A stretch of DNA of 45,874 nucleotides, from positions 1 through 45,874 of the forward strand of contig JAHFRU010000020.1 of NCBI GenBank assembly GCA_023266115.1, read 5' to 3'. This DNA is from Gammaproteobacteria bacterium. Lineage in GTDB: Bacteria; Pseudomonadota; Gammaproteobacteria; VBWC01. Under the pieces are notes generated by a model that saw only the letters and a program-made list of their open reading frames with translations, ran no database searches and was not told the origin of the DNA. Below are positions 37,132 to 44,952 of the stretch, one piece after another (position 1 is the first letter of the stretch; the number at the start of each line of letters is the position of its first letter). The position numbers were made by a program, and so were the translations under genes.

Positions 37132-39120
37132 TCACCTTGATACCTTGAACAGCGAGACACCGTCCTGGAGCCCGTGAGCAGCATCATCCAGCCGCTCGAT
37201 CGCCGACGTCGACTGCCGCAGGGATTCCAGCGTCTGCTGCGCAGACTCGTTCAACTGAACGATGGTCTGTTTGATTTGCTCGGCACCACCGGCCTGGAAC
37301 TGCATTCCCTGGTGAACACTTTCGAAGCGCGGCGTCAGCTTCTGGACCTGATCAATGATCTCGGCCAATTGCGTCGTGGCCTGCCGGACATCGCTGACGC
37401 TGGAGCGGACTTCCTCCGAGAACTTATCCACACCCATGACACCGGCGGATACCGCCGACTGCATCTCCTTGACCATTTGCTCGATATCCAGTGTAGCGAC
37501 CGCCGTCTGGTCGGCAAGGCGCCTGATCTCGGTGGACACCACCGCGAATCCAACGCCGTACTCGCCGGCCTTTTCCGCTTCAATTGCCGCGTTCAGAGAC
37601 AGCAGATTGGTCTGGTCCGCGATCTTCGTGATTGTCGTGACGACGCTGTTAATGTTGCTGGCCTTTTCACTGAGAATTTCCAGCTTGGACGCGATGCTCT
37701 GTGACGCCTCGACAACACGATGCATCGTGCCCTCCATCTTGGTCAGGCCAGCATGCCCCTCCGCCGCGGACACCGCGGTGGCTTCCGCCACTTGAGCAAC
37801 CTCGTCCATCGTGTTCACGAGCTCTTTTGACGTTGCCGAGATTTCAGTGGCTGTCGCGACGATCTCGTTGACCGTTGACGCCTGTTGCGCCACAGTCGCC
37901 TCCTGTTCCTTGGCCGTTGCCGCAATTTCCGTCGCGGACGACGTTACCTGAATGCCGGACTGCTGGACCTGAGACACCAGACCGTTGAGTTTGCCCATCA
38001 TGCGCTGCACGCCTTGCGCAAGCTGGCCGATGGCGTCCTCGCCGGTAATCGTGACGCGACCGGTCAAATCACCTTCCGCCGCCATGGACACCACCCCCAG
38101 AATCACGTCGACCTTATGCTGCATCTCTTCCATGGCCTTGCGCCGCTCCTCCATCAGTGAGCGCAGATCGTCCACCATGGTCTGCAGCCCTCTACCGAGC
38201 TGCCCGACGGCGTCATCCGAGTGGAAGGTCACCTTGCCGGTCAAATCACCCTTGGCTGCCTTTTTGACGACATCAAGCATGATGTCGACTTTCTCACGAA
38301 GCTCCTTCGACGCCTTGCTCTCACGCGTGTCTGATTCGTTAATCTTGTCCGCCATGGTATTGAACGCGGTTGCAAGCTTGCCAATTTCGTCGTGCGCACC
38401 GACTTCGACACGCGCATTCACATCGCCGGATGAACGGGCCGTGATAACGTCGATGAAATCGCGCAGACGACGCGTAATCCACAGGCGCAGGAAGTAATTG
38501 GCAAGTATCAACCCAATGCCGAGCAAAATCAGATTGCCGCCGACCTGGGCCCAGAAACTCTCGTGCAGGGCCTTATCAATATCCTTGATGGAATAGGCAA
38601 TGCGGACGGCGCCGTTCACCGTTCCTGACGGCACGGTATGGCAGGCAAGGCAGTTCACCTCATTGGTATTTTCTGTCGCGATGGCGGGGGTGATTGCCGT
38701 TACGACACGGCCGTCCTTGCCGTTCGACAACTCAAGTATCTTCTCCCCCTTAAGCGCGCGCACATCCAGGTCGTCGACCGGCTTTTCTTCCGGCAACCCG
38801 GGACCAAATTGAGCGCTAACCTTTTCACCGCGAACAACCCGCGCTTCCAGGATGTTTGGACGCCGCAAAAACTTGCCACGAAGGATCGAGCGCTGATCCA
38901 TGGTGCCCGTGAGCATCATCGTGTTCAGACTGTCAAAATACGACGTGGTCATATCCTGCGTCTGGTGCTCCACCAGTTCGAGCATGCGCGCCTGGTTCCG
39001 CTCGGCGGTGAACAATGTCACAGCCACAACGACCGTGATGAAAATCGTACCGACCATCAGGCTGACTTTGGCTGCCAGCGAAAGTCGGGCAAGCAAATGA
39101 ATGCGGTTTGTTGGCGACAT
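37132..39120 (-). CDS. wspA: WspA-like methyl-accepting receptor with CxxCH haem motif
   Basis: A 662-residue receptor. TM1 (about 17-37) and TM2 (about 192-214) enclose a periplasmic sensor of about 155 residues. Near its end lies C157-L-A-C160-H161 followed by VPSGTVNGAVRI, a classic covalent c-type haem site. Three HAMP-type modules follow (about 215-268, 285-330 and 340-390, each with a GD-x-A/T-x-R/K-V...DxxGxLxxxxxxM pattern). The signalling tip is DQTNLLSLNAAIEAEKAGEYG and IRRLADQTA, which closely fits the WspA hairpin. The protein should control WspE kinase; Pseudomonas WspA responds to surface growth and has no haem site. GGAGAGG precedes the ATG. It is the first gene of the operon. 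Confidence 0.93.
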   Translation of the reverse strand: MSPTNRIHLLARLSLAAKVSLMVGTIFITVVVAVTLFTAERNQARMLELVEHQTQDMTTSYFDSLNTMMLTGTMDQRSILRGKFLRRPNILEARVVRGEKVSAQFGPGLPEEKPVDDLDVRALKGEKILELSNGKDGRVVTAITPAIATENTNEVNCLACHTVPSGTVNGAVRIAYSIKDIDKALHESFWAQVGGNLILLGIGLILANYFLRLWITRRLRDFIDVITARSSGDVNARVEVGAHDEIGKLATAFNTMADKINESDTRESKASKELREKVDIMLDVVKKAAKGDLTGKVTFHSDDAVGQLGRGLQTMVDDLRSLMEERRKAMEEMQHKVDVILGVVSMAAEGDLTGRVTITGEDAIGQLAQGVQRMMGKLNGLVSQVQQSGIQVTSSATEIAATAKEQEATVAQQASTVNEIVATATEISATSKELVNTMDEVAQVAEATAVSAAEGHAGLTKMEGTMHRVVEASQSIASKLEILSEKASNINSVVTTITKIADQTNLLSLNAAIEAEKAGEYGVGFAVVSTEIRRLADQTAVATLDIEQMVKEMQSAVSAGVMGVDKFSEEVRSSVSDVRQATTQLAEIIDQVQKLTPRFESVHQGMQFQAGGAEQIKQTIVQLNESAQQTLESLRQSTSAIERLDDAAHGLQDGVSLFKVSR

Positions 39121-39456
39121 TACAAATTTCCCTCTCCGTATGTCTTCGCGTCTTGTCCGGGCACTTATATCTTATTGATAAAACAATTATATTTCCGACA
39201 GCCGGTATACACGCACGTTGCCATCCCCAATGCGGTTATAGAGATTCAGTGCCTAGAACGGCAAAATCGACAGAAACTTTAGATAGGTGGCGTTACACAT
39301 GCTCGCGCACTCCCGCGCCGTGGTGACAAGAGACGCCGCACGAACTGACAACGATAGCGATTAATCTGGCGCTCCCTGGCAGATAGGCGGTAAGGTTGTG
39401 ACGTAAGGTAAGTTAGCGTTATTCTCTTCGTTCCCTGATAGAGCGATGCCGTTTCT
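39121..39456. other. 336-bp divergent promoter region between wspA and the REC-REC-GGDEF-EAL gene
   Basis: No gene is visible. Minus strand: a sigma-28-like promoter (39255-39281, listed separately) and an overlapping weaker sigma-70-like pair TTGCCG-n18-TATAAC for wspA. Plus strand: TTGTGA (39396-39401), 17 bp, TTATTC (39419-39424), a moderate sigma-70 candidate about 35 nt before the divergent gene. The region around 39170-39200 is AT-rich. Confidence 0.5.
39255..39281 (-). promoter_or_regulatory. Candidate sigma-28 (FliA) promoter of the wsp operon
   Basis: On the minus strand TAAAGTTT (39274-39281) matches the FliA -35 consensus at all eight positions. Exactly 11 bp later comes GCCGTTCT (39255-39262), which keeps the core GCCG of the consensus GCCGATAA. 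The predicted transcript start is about 127 nt before the wspA ATG. If real, the operon would be in the flagellar/chemotaxis regulon. Confidence 0.5.
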
Positions 39457-42012
39457 ATGAACATTGCTGCGCCGGCGGATAGTTATAGCCAGATCACCGG
39501 GAAAGACGTGCGCATTCTCCTGGTGAACGACGACTTGGATACCCGCGTACTTTTGCGAAGAATCCTGCTTCGCGCGGGCTTCATCAACCTGATCGAGGCG
39601 GACAGCGGCCACAGCGCCGTTCGCCTGTTGCGCTCCGACAAGGTGAACTTCCTTATTACCGACATCCATATGCCCGACCTTGACGGCTGGCGCCTGGCGC
39701 GCATGGTCCGTTCTGGCGTCTTCAGATGCCCGTCCGACATTCCGATCATTGCGGTTTCGGCGACCTACCGCGATCGCATTGCGGAATCAACAGCCAGAGA
39801 ACACGAGATAAATTATTTTCTTCCCTTACCATTTGAAAATCATGATGTCCTGCTGGACGCCGTGCGACGCTGTGATCGCTATGCCAAACCATCGCGCAAG
39901 CCGACGTTGCTCATCGTAGAAGATGATGACGACACCGCGATGCTGGCCGAGCGCGTTCTGCAACGGCGTTTTGACACCGAGATCGCCCATGACGGGAACG
40001 CCGGGCTGCAAGCGTGGCGTATGCGCCGCCATAATCTCGTGCTCCTCGACGTGATGTTACCGGGCATGGCTGGTCCGGAAGTGCTGAAAAATATTCTTGC
40101 GGAAAAACCGTCCCAGTCGGTCGTCATCATGACTGCCGACGGAACCATGGACCGGTCCGAAGCCCTGATGCTCGATGGCGCCACCGATTTTGTTGCCAAG
40201 CCTTTCAAAGCGGATCACCTTCGCCAGACCTGCGAGATTGCCGTTCGCCGCGCCGATTACATGACAATCAATCACGAATTCGTTGAGCGGGCAACAGCCC
40301 AACGAACCAGTGAAGACAACTACCAGAAATTGTCACGCCTGCACGATCATATGCTGGATAACCTCGGATCAGTCGTGTTCAAACTTGACGGTACCGGACA
40401 GCTCCGTTTTCTAAACAGTGCCTGGGAAAACATCTCTCACTATAAGATAGCCGACTCGCTGAATATGCCGTTCCTTGGCTTTCTCCACCCCGAGGAACAC
40501 CGTCGTTTTCAGTCGGTGCTCAAACTAATGGCCAGCGGCGGCGTGTCGCGCTACAAACAGGAAGTACGCCTGATCAACAGCAGCGGTGGGCCGGTTTGGG
40601 TCGAGATTTCAATGGACGCACGCAAGGACGAACAAAATGATTTCGAGGCTATTTACGGGCACTTAATTGATATTTCCGAACAGAAGATAGCGCGCCGGCA
40701 ACTTGAGCACCTGGCAATGCATGACGTCGTCACCGGCTTGTTCAACCGCCGCTATTTTGAGATCAGTCTGGAGCAACTCGCCGCGAGCAGTATGCGCGGC
40801 GGTACGAAACACGCGCTACTGTATATTGATCTCGACCACTTCAAGATTGTTAATGACAACTTGAGCCACCGGGACGGCGATATCGTTTTGAAGGAAATAT
40901 CTGAGATCCTTGCGAGCCGCACCCGCGAAGCCGATCTGCTGTGCCGCATCGGCGGTGATGAATTCGCCATGCTGCTCATGAACACACACAAAACTCAGGC
41001 AACCGCACTGGCTCAGGACATCCTCGACCGCTTGCGCAACTATCACTACGGTCGCGACGGCCTGCAGTTTTCAGTTAGTTGCAGTATCGGGGTGAGCATT
41101 ATTGACGGTGCGCTTCCATCCGCGGCTGAATACCTCGTCCAGGCCGACAAAGCGAGTTTTGTTGCAAAAAATCGCGGCAGAAGCCGGGTACACGCCTACG
41201 ACCCTGAAGATACCGAAGCCGATGATCTATGGCAAAGCGTCGACTGGGCGAACCGACTCCGCGAAGCCATCGCCGATAACCGGCTGGATATCTTTGTTCA
41301 ACCGATCGTGGATCTCGAAACCCGCGAGATTAATCATTATGAGGCGCTGCTACGCTTGTTTCTGCCGGAAAACGGCGGAATTGTATTGCCGGATATCTTC
41401 ATCCCTGCGGTAGAGCGCGCCGGCCATATTCATACGCTGGATCGATGGGTTGTCGACCACGCCCTCAGTATGCTGGCGACGAATCCTCACATTGGCAATC
41501 TGGCCATCAACCTGTCGGGCCATGCGTTCGAGGACCCCGATTTGATGTCGCTGATCAAAGACTCCCTTGGAAAACACGGCGTATTGCCAACGCGAGTCAT
41601 TTTTGAAATCACCGAAACTGCCAGCGTATCGAATATTGGCAACACTCGCCGGATGATTAACCAACTAAGAAGCTTGGGTTGCCGGTTCGCGCTTGATGAC
41701 TTCGGCGCAGGTTTCTGCTCATTTAACTACCTCAAACACCTGCCGGCCGACTACATCAAACTGGACGGCTCCTATATTAAAAATATCGTCACCGACGACC
41801 TGGACATGGCCATGGTCCGCTCGATGAACGATATCGCCCATGTCCTGGGAAAAAAGACCATCGCTGAATGCGTTGAAGACGCTCCGGCGCTGGATATCCT
41901 GAGACACCTCGGGGTTGATTACGTCCAGGGATTCTCCGTCGGGAGACCCACCCCGGTAGCAATGCTTGGAATTGTCAGCGACACCGGCACTTTTTCCGCC
42001 GGAGCACCCTAG
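39457..42012 (+). CDS. REC-REC-PAS-GGDEF-EAL response regulator
   Basis: An 851-residue protein. REC1 (about 18-140) keeps phosphoacceptor D69 (LITDIHMPDLDG), but the conserved Lys of the 'KPF' signature is L124 (FLPLPF), so its switch may be altered. REC2 (about 148-265) is complete (LIVEDDDD, LLDVMLPGMAG, VAKPF). A PAS domain (about 300-410) ends in DISEQK. GGDEF (about 415-575) has CRIGGDEFAMLL intact. EAL (about 595-840) has YEALLRL, FEITET and DDFGAGFCSF. Both cyclase and phosphodiesterase residues are present. It is divergent from wspA and may receive phosphate from WspE, but this is inference from position. No Shine-Dalgarno sequence is obvious; the start is the first ATG before REC1. 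Confidence 0.93.
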   Translation: MNIAAPADSYSQITGKDVRILLVNDDLDTRVLLRRILLRAGFINLIEADSGHSAVRLLRSDKVNFLITDIHMPDLDGWRLARMVRSGVFRCPSDIPIIAVSATYRDRIAESTAREHEINYFLPLPFENHDVLLDAVRRCDRYAKPSRKPTLLIVEDDDDTAMLAERVLQRRFDTEIAHDGNAGLQAWRMRRHNLVLLDVMLPGMAGPEVLKNILAEKPSQSVVIMTADGTMDRSEALMLDGATDFVAKPFKADHLRQTCEIAVRRADYMTINHEFVERATAQRTSEDNYQKLSRLHDHMLDNLGSVVFKLDGTGQLRFLNSAWENISHYKIADSLNMPFLGFLHPEEHRRFQSVLKLMASGGVSRYKQEVRLINSSGGPVWVEISMDARKDEQNDFEAIYGHLIDISEQKIARRQLEHLAMHDVVTGLFNRRYFEISLEQLAASSMRGGTKHALLYIDLDHFKIVNDNLSHRDGDIVLKEISEILASRTREADLLCRIGGDEFAMLLMNTHKTQATALAQDILDRLRNYHYGRDGLQFSVSCSIGVSIIDGALPSAAEYLVQADKASFVAKNRGRSRVHAYDPEDTEADDLWQSVDWANRLREAIADNRLDIFVQPIVDLETREINHYEALLRLFLPENGGIVLPDIFIPAVERAGHIHTLDRWVVDHALSMLATNPHIGNLAINLSGHAFEDPDLMSLIKDSLGKHGVLPTRVIFEITETASVSNIGNTRRMINQLRSLGCRFALDDFGAGFCSFNYLKHLPADYIKLDGSYIKNIVTDDLDMAMVRSMNDIAHVLGKKTIAECVEDAPALDILRHLGVDYVQGFSVGRPTPVAMLGIVSDTGTFSAGAP

Positions 42013-42042
42013 CGAATCAAATTATTACGTTGGACACTACAC

Positions 42043-42145
42043 GTCAGCTCCCCTCTTAATACTGTATTGCAAGTTACTCTTTTTTTGGGTAATGTCGTTC
42101 GTGCAGTTGGACCCAGATATAAGTAGAACAATACGGGGAGCTGAC
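42043..42145 (+). promoter_or_regulatory. 11-bp inverted repeat covering the Shine-Dalgarno site of the TPP-enzyme gene
   Basis: GTCAGCTCCCC (42043-42053) is the exact reverse complement of GGGGAGCTGAC (42135-42145); the second arm contains the ribosome binding site GGGGAG, 6 nt before the ATG at 42147. In a transcript starting before 42043 the two arms could pair across an 81-nt loop and hide the site. Within the loop are a T7 run and TTGCAA-n17-TAATGT, a possible internal promoter that would give a transcript without the first arm. Confidence 0.5.
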
Positions 42146-42146
42146 C

Positions 42147-44096
42147 ATGACTTCATCTGGAACGACCAGAGGAGTACATGAAGATCGCATAGATGCCACG
42201 GTGCGGCAGGACGCCAGCGATCTGATCATAAGTTACCTCGAGCAGCTTGGCGTCGAGTATGTTTTCGGCATACCCGGCGGCGCCATCGAACCCCTTTATA
42301 ACGCTCTTGCCCGCAGCCAACGACGCGGCACCGTACGCCCCATTGTGGCGCGCCATGAATCCGGCGCGGCCTTTATGGCGGACGGATACGCCCGCGAAAC
42401 CGGCAAGCTCGGCGTCTGTTGTGCCACCACTGGACCAGGCGCCACCAACATGATTACCGGCGTGGCGTCGGCATATCAGGATCGTATTCCGTTATTGGTG
42501 ATAACGGCGCAAACCGCGCTGAATACGTTCGGGAAAGGGGCATTCCAGGAATCGTCGTGCACGGCGATCAACACCGTAGGCATGTACGAACACTGCACGC
42601 GCTTTAACTCTCTGGTGTCTCATGCCGACCAGCTCGAGACAAAATTGACCAGCGCGATCATGACGGCGTTCCATCATCCCCGAGGCCCCGTCCACCTGAG
42701 CATTCCGCTCGATATTCTCCGGTCGCCGTTACCGGCGCGTACACGAGGCACCAAGCTCAATGCCTTGCTGGACAACGCCGGGCCAGCCAACCACAACGTT
42801 CCCGAAGCGTTGTATACAACGATCGAAAAAGCCAGGCGGATTGTCATACTGGTTGGGGAAGGTTGTGATGAATCGATCGGGGTGTTGTATGAACTGGCGG
42901 CGCAATTGCATGCCGTAGTTATTGCGACGCCGCAGGCCAAAGGCATAACAAACCCCTACAATCCGACGTTTCGCGGCATATGCGGTGTTTCCGGGCACCG
43001 GGAAGCCAAGGCTTTACTTGCCAGCCCGACAATCGATCTGATCATAGCGATTGGCACCGGCATGGACCAGCAAGTCACTCCAGGCGGCGACAGTACAAAC
43101 ATAAAGAGCAAAAAGTTTGTACACATAGACGCTGTTGCCGAAAATCTTATGCGTTCACCAAACGCCGACCTGCACATTCTTGGCAACATTCGCGGAATTT
43201 CCGAGACGCTGCTGCGATATTTCAAGTCACCACCTTCCGACACATCCGCAAAGAAGCCAAATCTTGCTCTGTGGCCCCACCGCCATGCGCCATCAGTAAT
43301 CCAGTTTGAACGCCGGAAGATACTCAGACGGGCCAGGTCACGGCGCGCGAAGGAGAACCGCGGCACCGTAACTACGCTCGAGAGTGAGCGTAGGCTGCAC
43401 GACCGACGGACCACGGAACTGCAAATGCCGATGCTCTCCCGTTATTTCAAAATGGACAATGAAACAAAATATCTAAGCAACGCCACGCCGATAAAGCCGC
43501 AGCGTCTAATGTATGACTTGTCGCGACTATTTCCACCTAATACAAGATTTCTGGCCGATATAGGAAACAGCTTTTTCTGGGCGATGCACTACCTGCACCC
43601 ATACAACCGGCGCGTTGCGGGCCAACGATTGGCTACTGAAAGCATCTTCAGGGCGAGCATGGGATTCGGTTCGATGGGGTGGGCGATCGGAGCCGCCGTC
43701 GGAACGGCGCTGGCCAATCCAAAAGTCGCCGTTGTATGTATTGTAGGAGACGGGAGCATGCTGATGAGCGGGCAGGAAATCACTGTCGCCGTAACCGAGC
43801 AATTACCAGTTATCTATATCGTTCTGAACGACAGCGCACTGGGAACAATTAAGCATGGTCAGCGCCTTAGCGGTGCCGAGCCGATAGGATTTGAACTTCC
43901 GGCAATAGATTTTGCGGCGTTTGCGCGATCGTTGGGGGCTAACACACACACCGTAAATTCTCCGGCAGACTTTGCAAAAATTGATATAGGCACAGTATCT
44001 AGCTCACGAGGCCCAACCTTGATCGATGTGCATATAGATGTCGAAGAGACACCGCCAATATACGACCGAGTCGATATGCTTACTGGTATGCAATAA
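42147..44096 (+). CDS. Acetolactate-synthase-like thiamine-diphosphate enzyme with Arg-rich insertion
   Basis: A 649-residue member of the IlvB/POX/benzoylformate decarboxylase fold. The PYR domain (about 22-190) has the catalytic Glu E71 in ARHESGAAFMADGYAR and 'TTGPGATNMITG'. The middle domain is about 215-355. The PP domain (about 455-640) has the TPP-binding motif GDGS (534-537) ending in ND (561-562). An extra segment of about 75 residues (373-449), rich in Arg (QFERRKILRRARSRRA and ERRLHDRRT), lies between middle and PP domains; normal family members are about 550-590 residues. The reaction is unknown: decarboxylation or ligation of a 2-oxo acid is the family chemistry. GGGGAG precedes the ATG. 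It starts the three-gene cluster. Confidence 0.85.
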   Translation: MTSSGTTRGVHEDRIDATVRQDASDLIISYLEQLGVEYVFGIPGGAIEPLYNALARSQRRGTVRPIVARHESGAAFMADGYARETGKLGVCCATTGPGATNMITGVASAYQDRIPLLVITAQTALNTFGKGAFQESSCTAINTVGMYEHCTRFNSLVSHADQLETKLTSAIMTAFHHPRGPVHLSIPLDILRSPLPARTRGTKLNALLDNAGPANHNVPEALYTTIEKARRIVILVGEGCDESIGVLYELAAQLHAVVIATPQAKGITNPYNPTFRGICGVSGHREAKALLASPTIDLIIAIGTGMDQQVTPGGDSTNIKSKKFVHIDAVAENLMRSPNADLHILGNIRGISETLLRYFKSPPSDTSAKKPNLALWPHRHAPSVIQFERRKILRRARSRRAKENRGTVTTLESERRLHDRRTTELQMPMLSRYFKMDNETKYLSNATPIKPQRLMYDLSRLFPPNTRFLADIGNSFFWAMHYLHPYNRRVAGQRLATESIFRASMGFGSMGWAIGAAVGTALANPKVAVVCIVGDGSMLMSGQEITVAVTEQLPVIYIVLNDSALGTIKHGQRLSGAEPIGFELPAIDFAAFARSLGANTHTVNSPADFAKIDIGTVSSSRGPTLIDVHIDVEETPPIYDRVDMLTGMQ

Positions 44097-44111
44097 CTTG
44101 AGCGACACTCG

Positions 44112-44945
44112 ATGTCACGCATAAACGCCGAAACAGAAGTTGTACGAACCAAGATCTGGCTCGAGACTCCGCAATTGGATGACCCGTTCTCTGCATCGAA
44201 GTGTTATTGCTACGGCTACGATGTTTATGGCGATCTTCTCCACAAGGCAAGCTGGACAGAATACGTATTCCTAATGTTTTCTGGGGAGGCGCCGTCACCA
44301 ACGCAAATTCTCCTACTAGATAGCTTGGCGGTAGCCATAGCGAATCCCGGAATCAGGGACCATAGCGTGAGAGCAGCAATGAACGGTGGCGTCGGCGGTT
44401 CGCCGAATGCTGCGTGCCTTATCGCAGCACTGTCAGTTGGCGCTGGAGGACTTGGCGGCGCACATGAAGTCGCTGCCGCAATGGACCTATGGACAAGGTG
44501 TGGCGCCGATCTAAACGAATGGAAAATACGAATTCAGACCCCACATGATAGCCAACCCATAGATACGTGGCCCCCCATCGAGCACGTGCCTGGATTCAAC
44601 CCGCATGGCGTGTCTTGCCCGCAACCACTGTTAGAGACGTTGCATCGCCTTGCGAATTGCAGTCCTGGCGATGCCCTTCCGTGGCTAGAAACAAATCGTT
44701 CTAATTTGGAACAGATAACCAAATGCCCGTTAGCGATGCCTGGAATCGCTGCTGCGGCATTTGCAGACCTAGGCTTATCTTCCGCACAAGCGGAAATGTT
44801 GTATTTGATAATGCGCTTGCCCGGTGCAGCTGTTCACGCATTGGAGCAACAGAGACTCGGCTGGAGAAAATATCCATTTTTCAAGAATGGATTACACCTT
44901 GAAAATGACCCTGGGCCATTTCGTATCAACCAAGATTCTCTGTGA
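44112..44945 (+). CDS. Citrate-synthase-fold protein A (small, atypical)
   Basis: A 277-residue protein with the small-type citrate synthase/citryl-CoA lyase fold. Seen: SWTEYVFLMFSGEAPS (entry helices), 'GVGGSPNAACLIAALSVGAGGLGGAHE' region with H118 at the place of the first catalytic His, 'HVPGFNPHG' (158-166) in place of the PGFGH-x-VY loop, so H165 is displaced by two residues, and LYLIMRLPGAAVHALEQ near the end. Where citrate synthases have the catalytic Asp (N-x-D) it has 'LAMPG' (208-211). Full-length citrate synthases are about 370-430 residues. It begins 15 bp after the TPP-enzyme gene. GC content is lower than in the first 40 kb. It may pair with the next gene product. Confidence 0.75.
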   Translation: MSRINAETEVVRTKIWLETPQLDDPFSASKCYCYGYDVYGDLLHKASWTEYVFLMFSGEAPSPTQILLLDSLAVAIANPGIRDHSVRAAMNGGVGGSPNAACLIAALSVGAGGLGGAHEVAAAMDLWTRCGADLNEWKIRIQTPHDSQPIDTWPPIEHVPGFNPHGVSCPQPLLETLHRLANCSPGDALPWLETNRSNLEQITKCPLAMPGIAAAAFADLGLSSAQAEMLYLIMRLPGAAVHALEQQRLGWRKYPFFKNGLHLENDPGPFRINQDSL

Positions 44946-44952
44946 TTCCGTC

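Noticed and set aside
37900..38300. Repeated segments in wspA as a DNA repeat
   Set aside because: The similarity is at protein level (HAMP modules); DNA identity is moderate.
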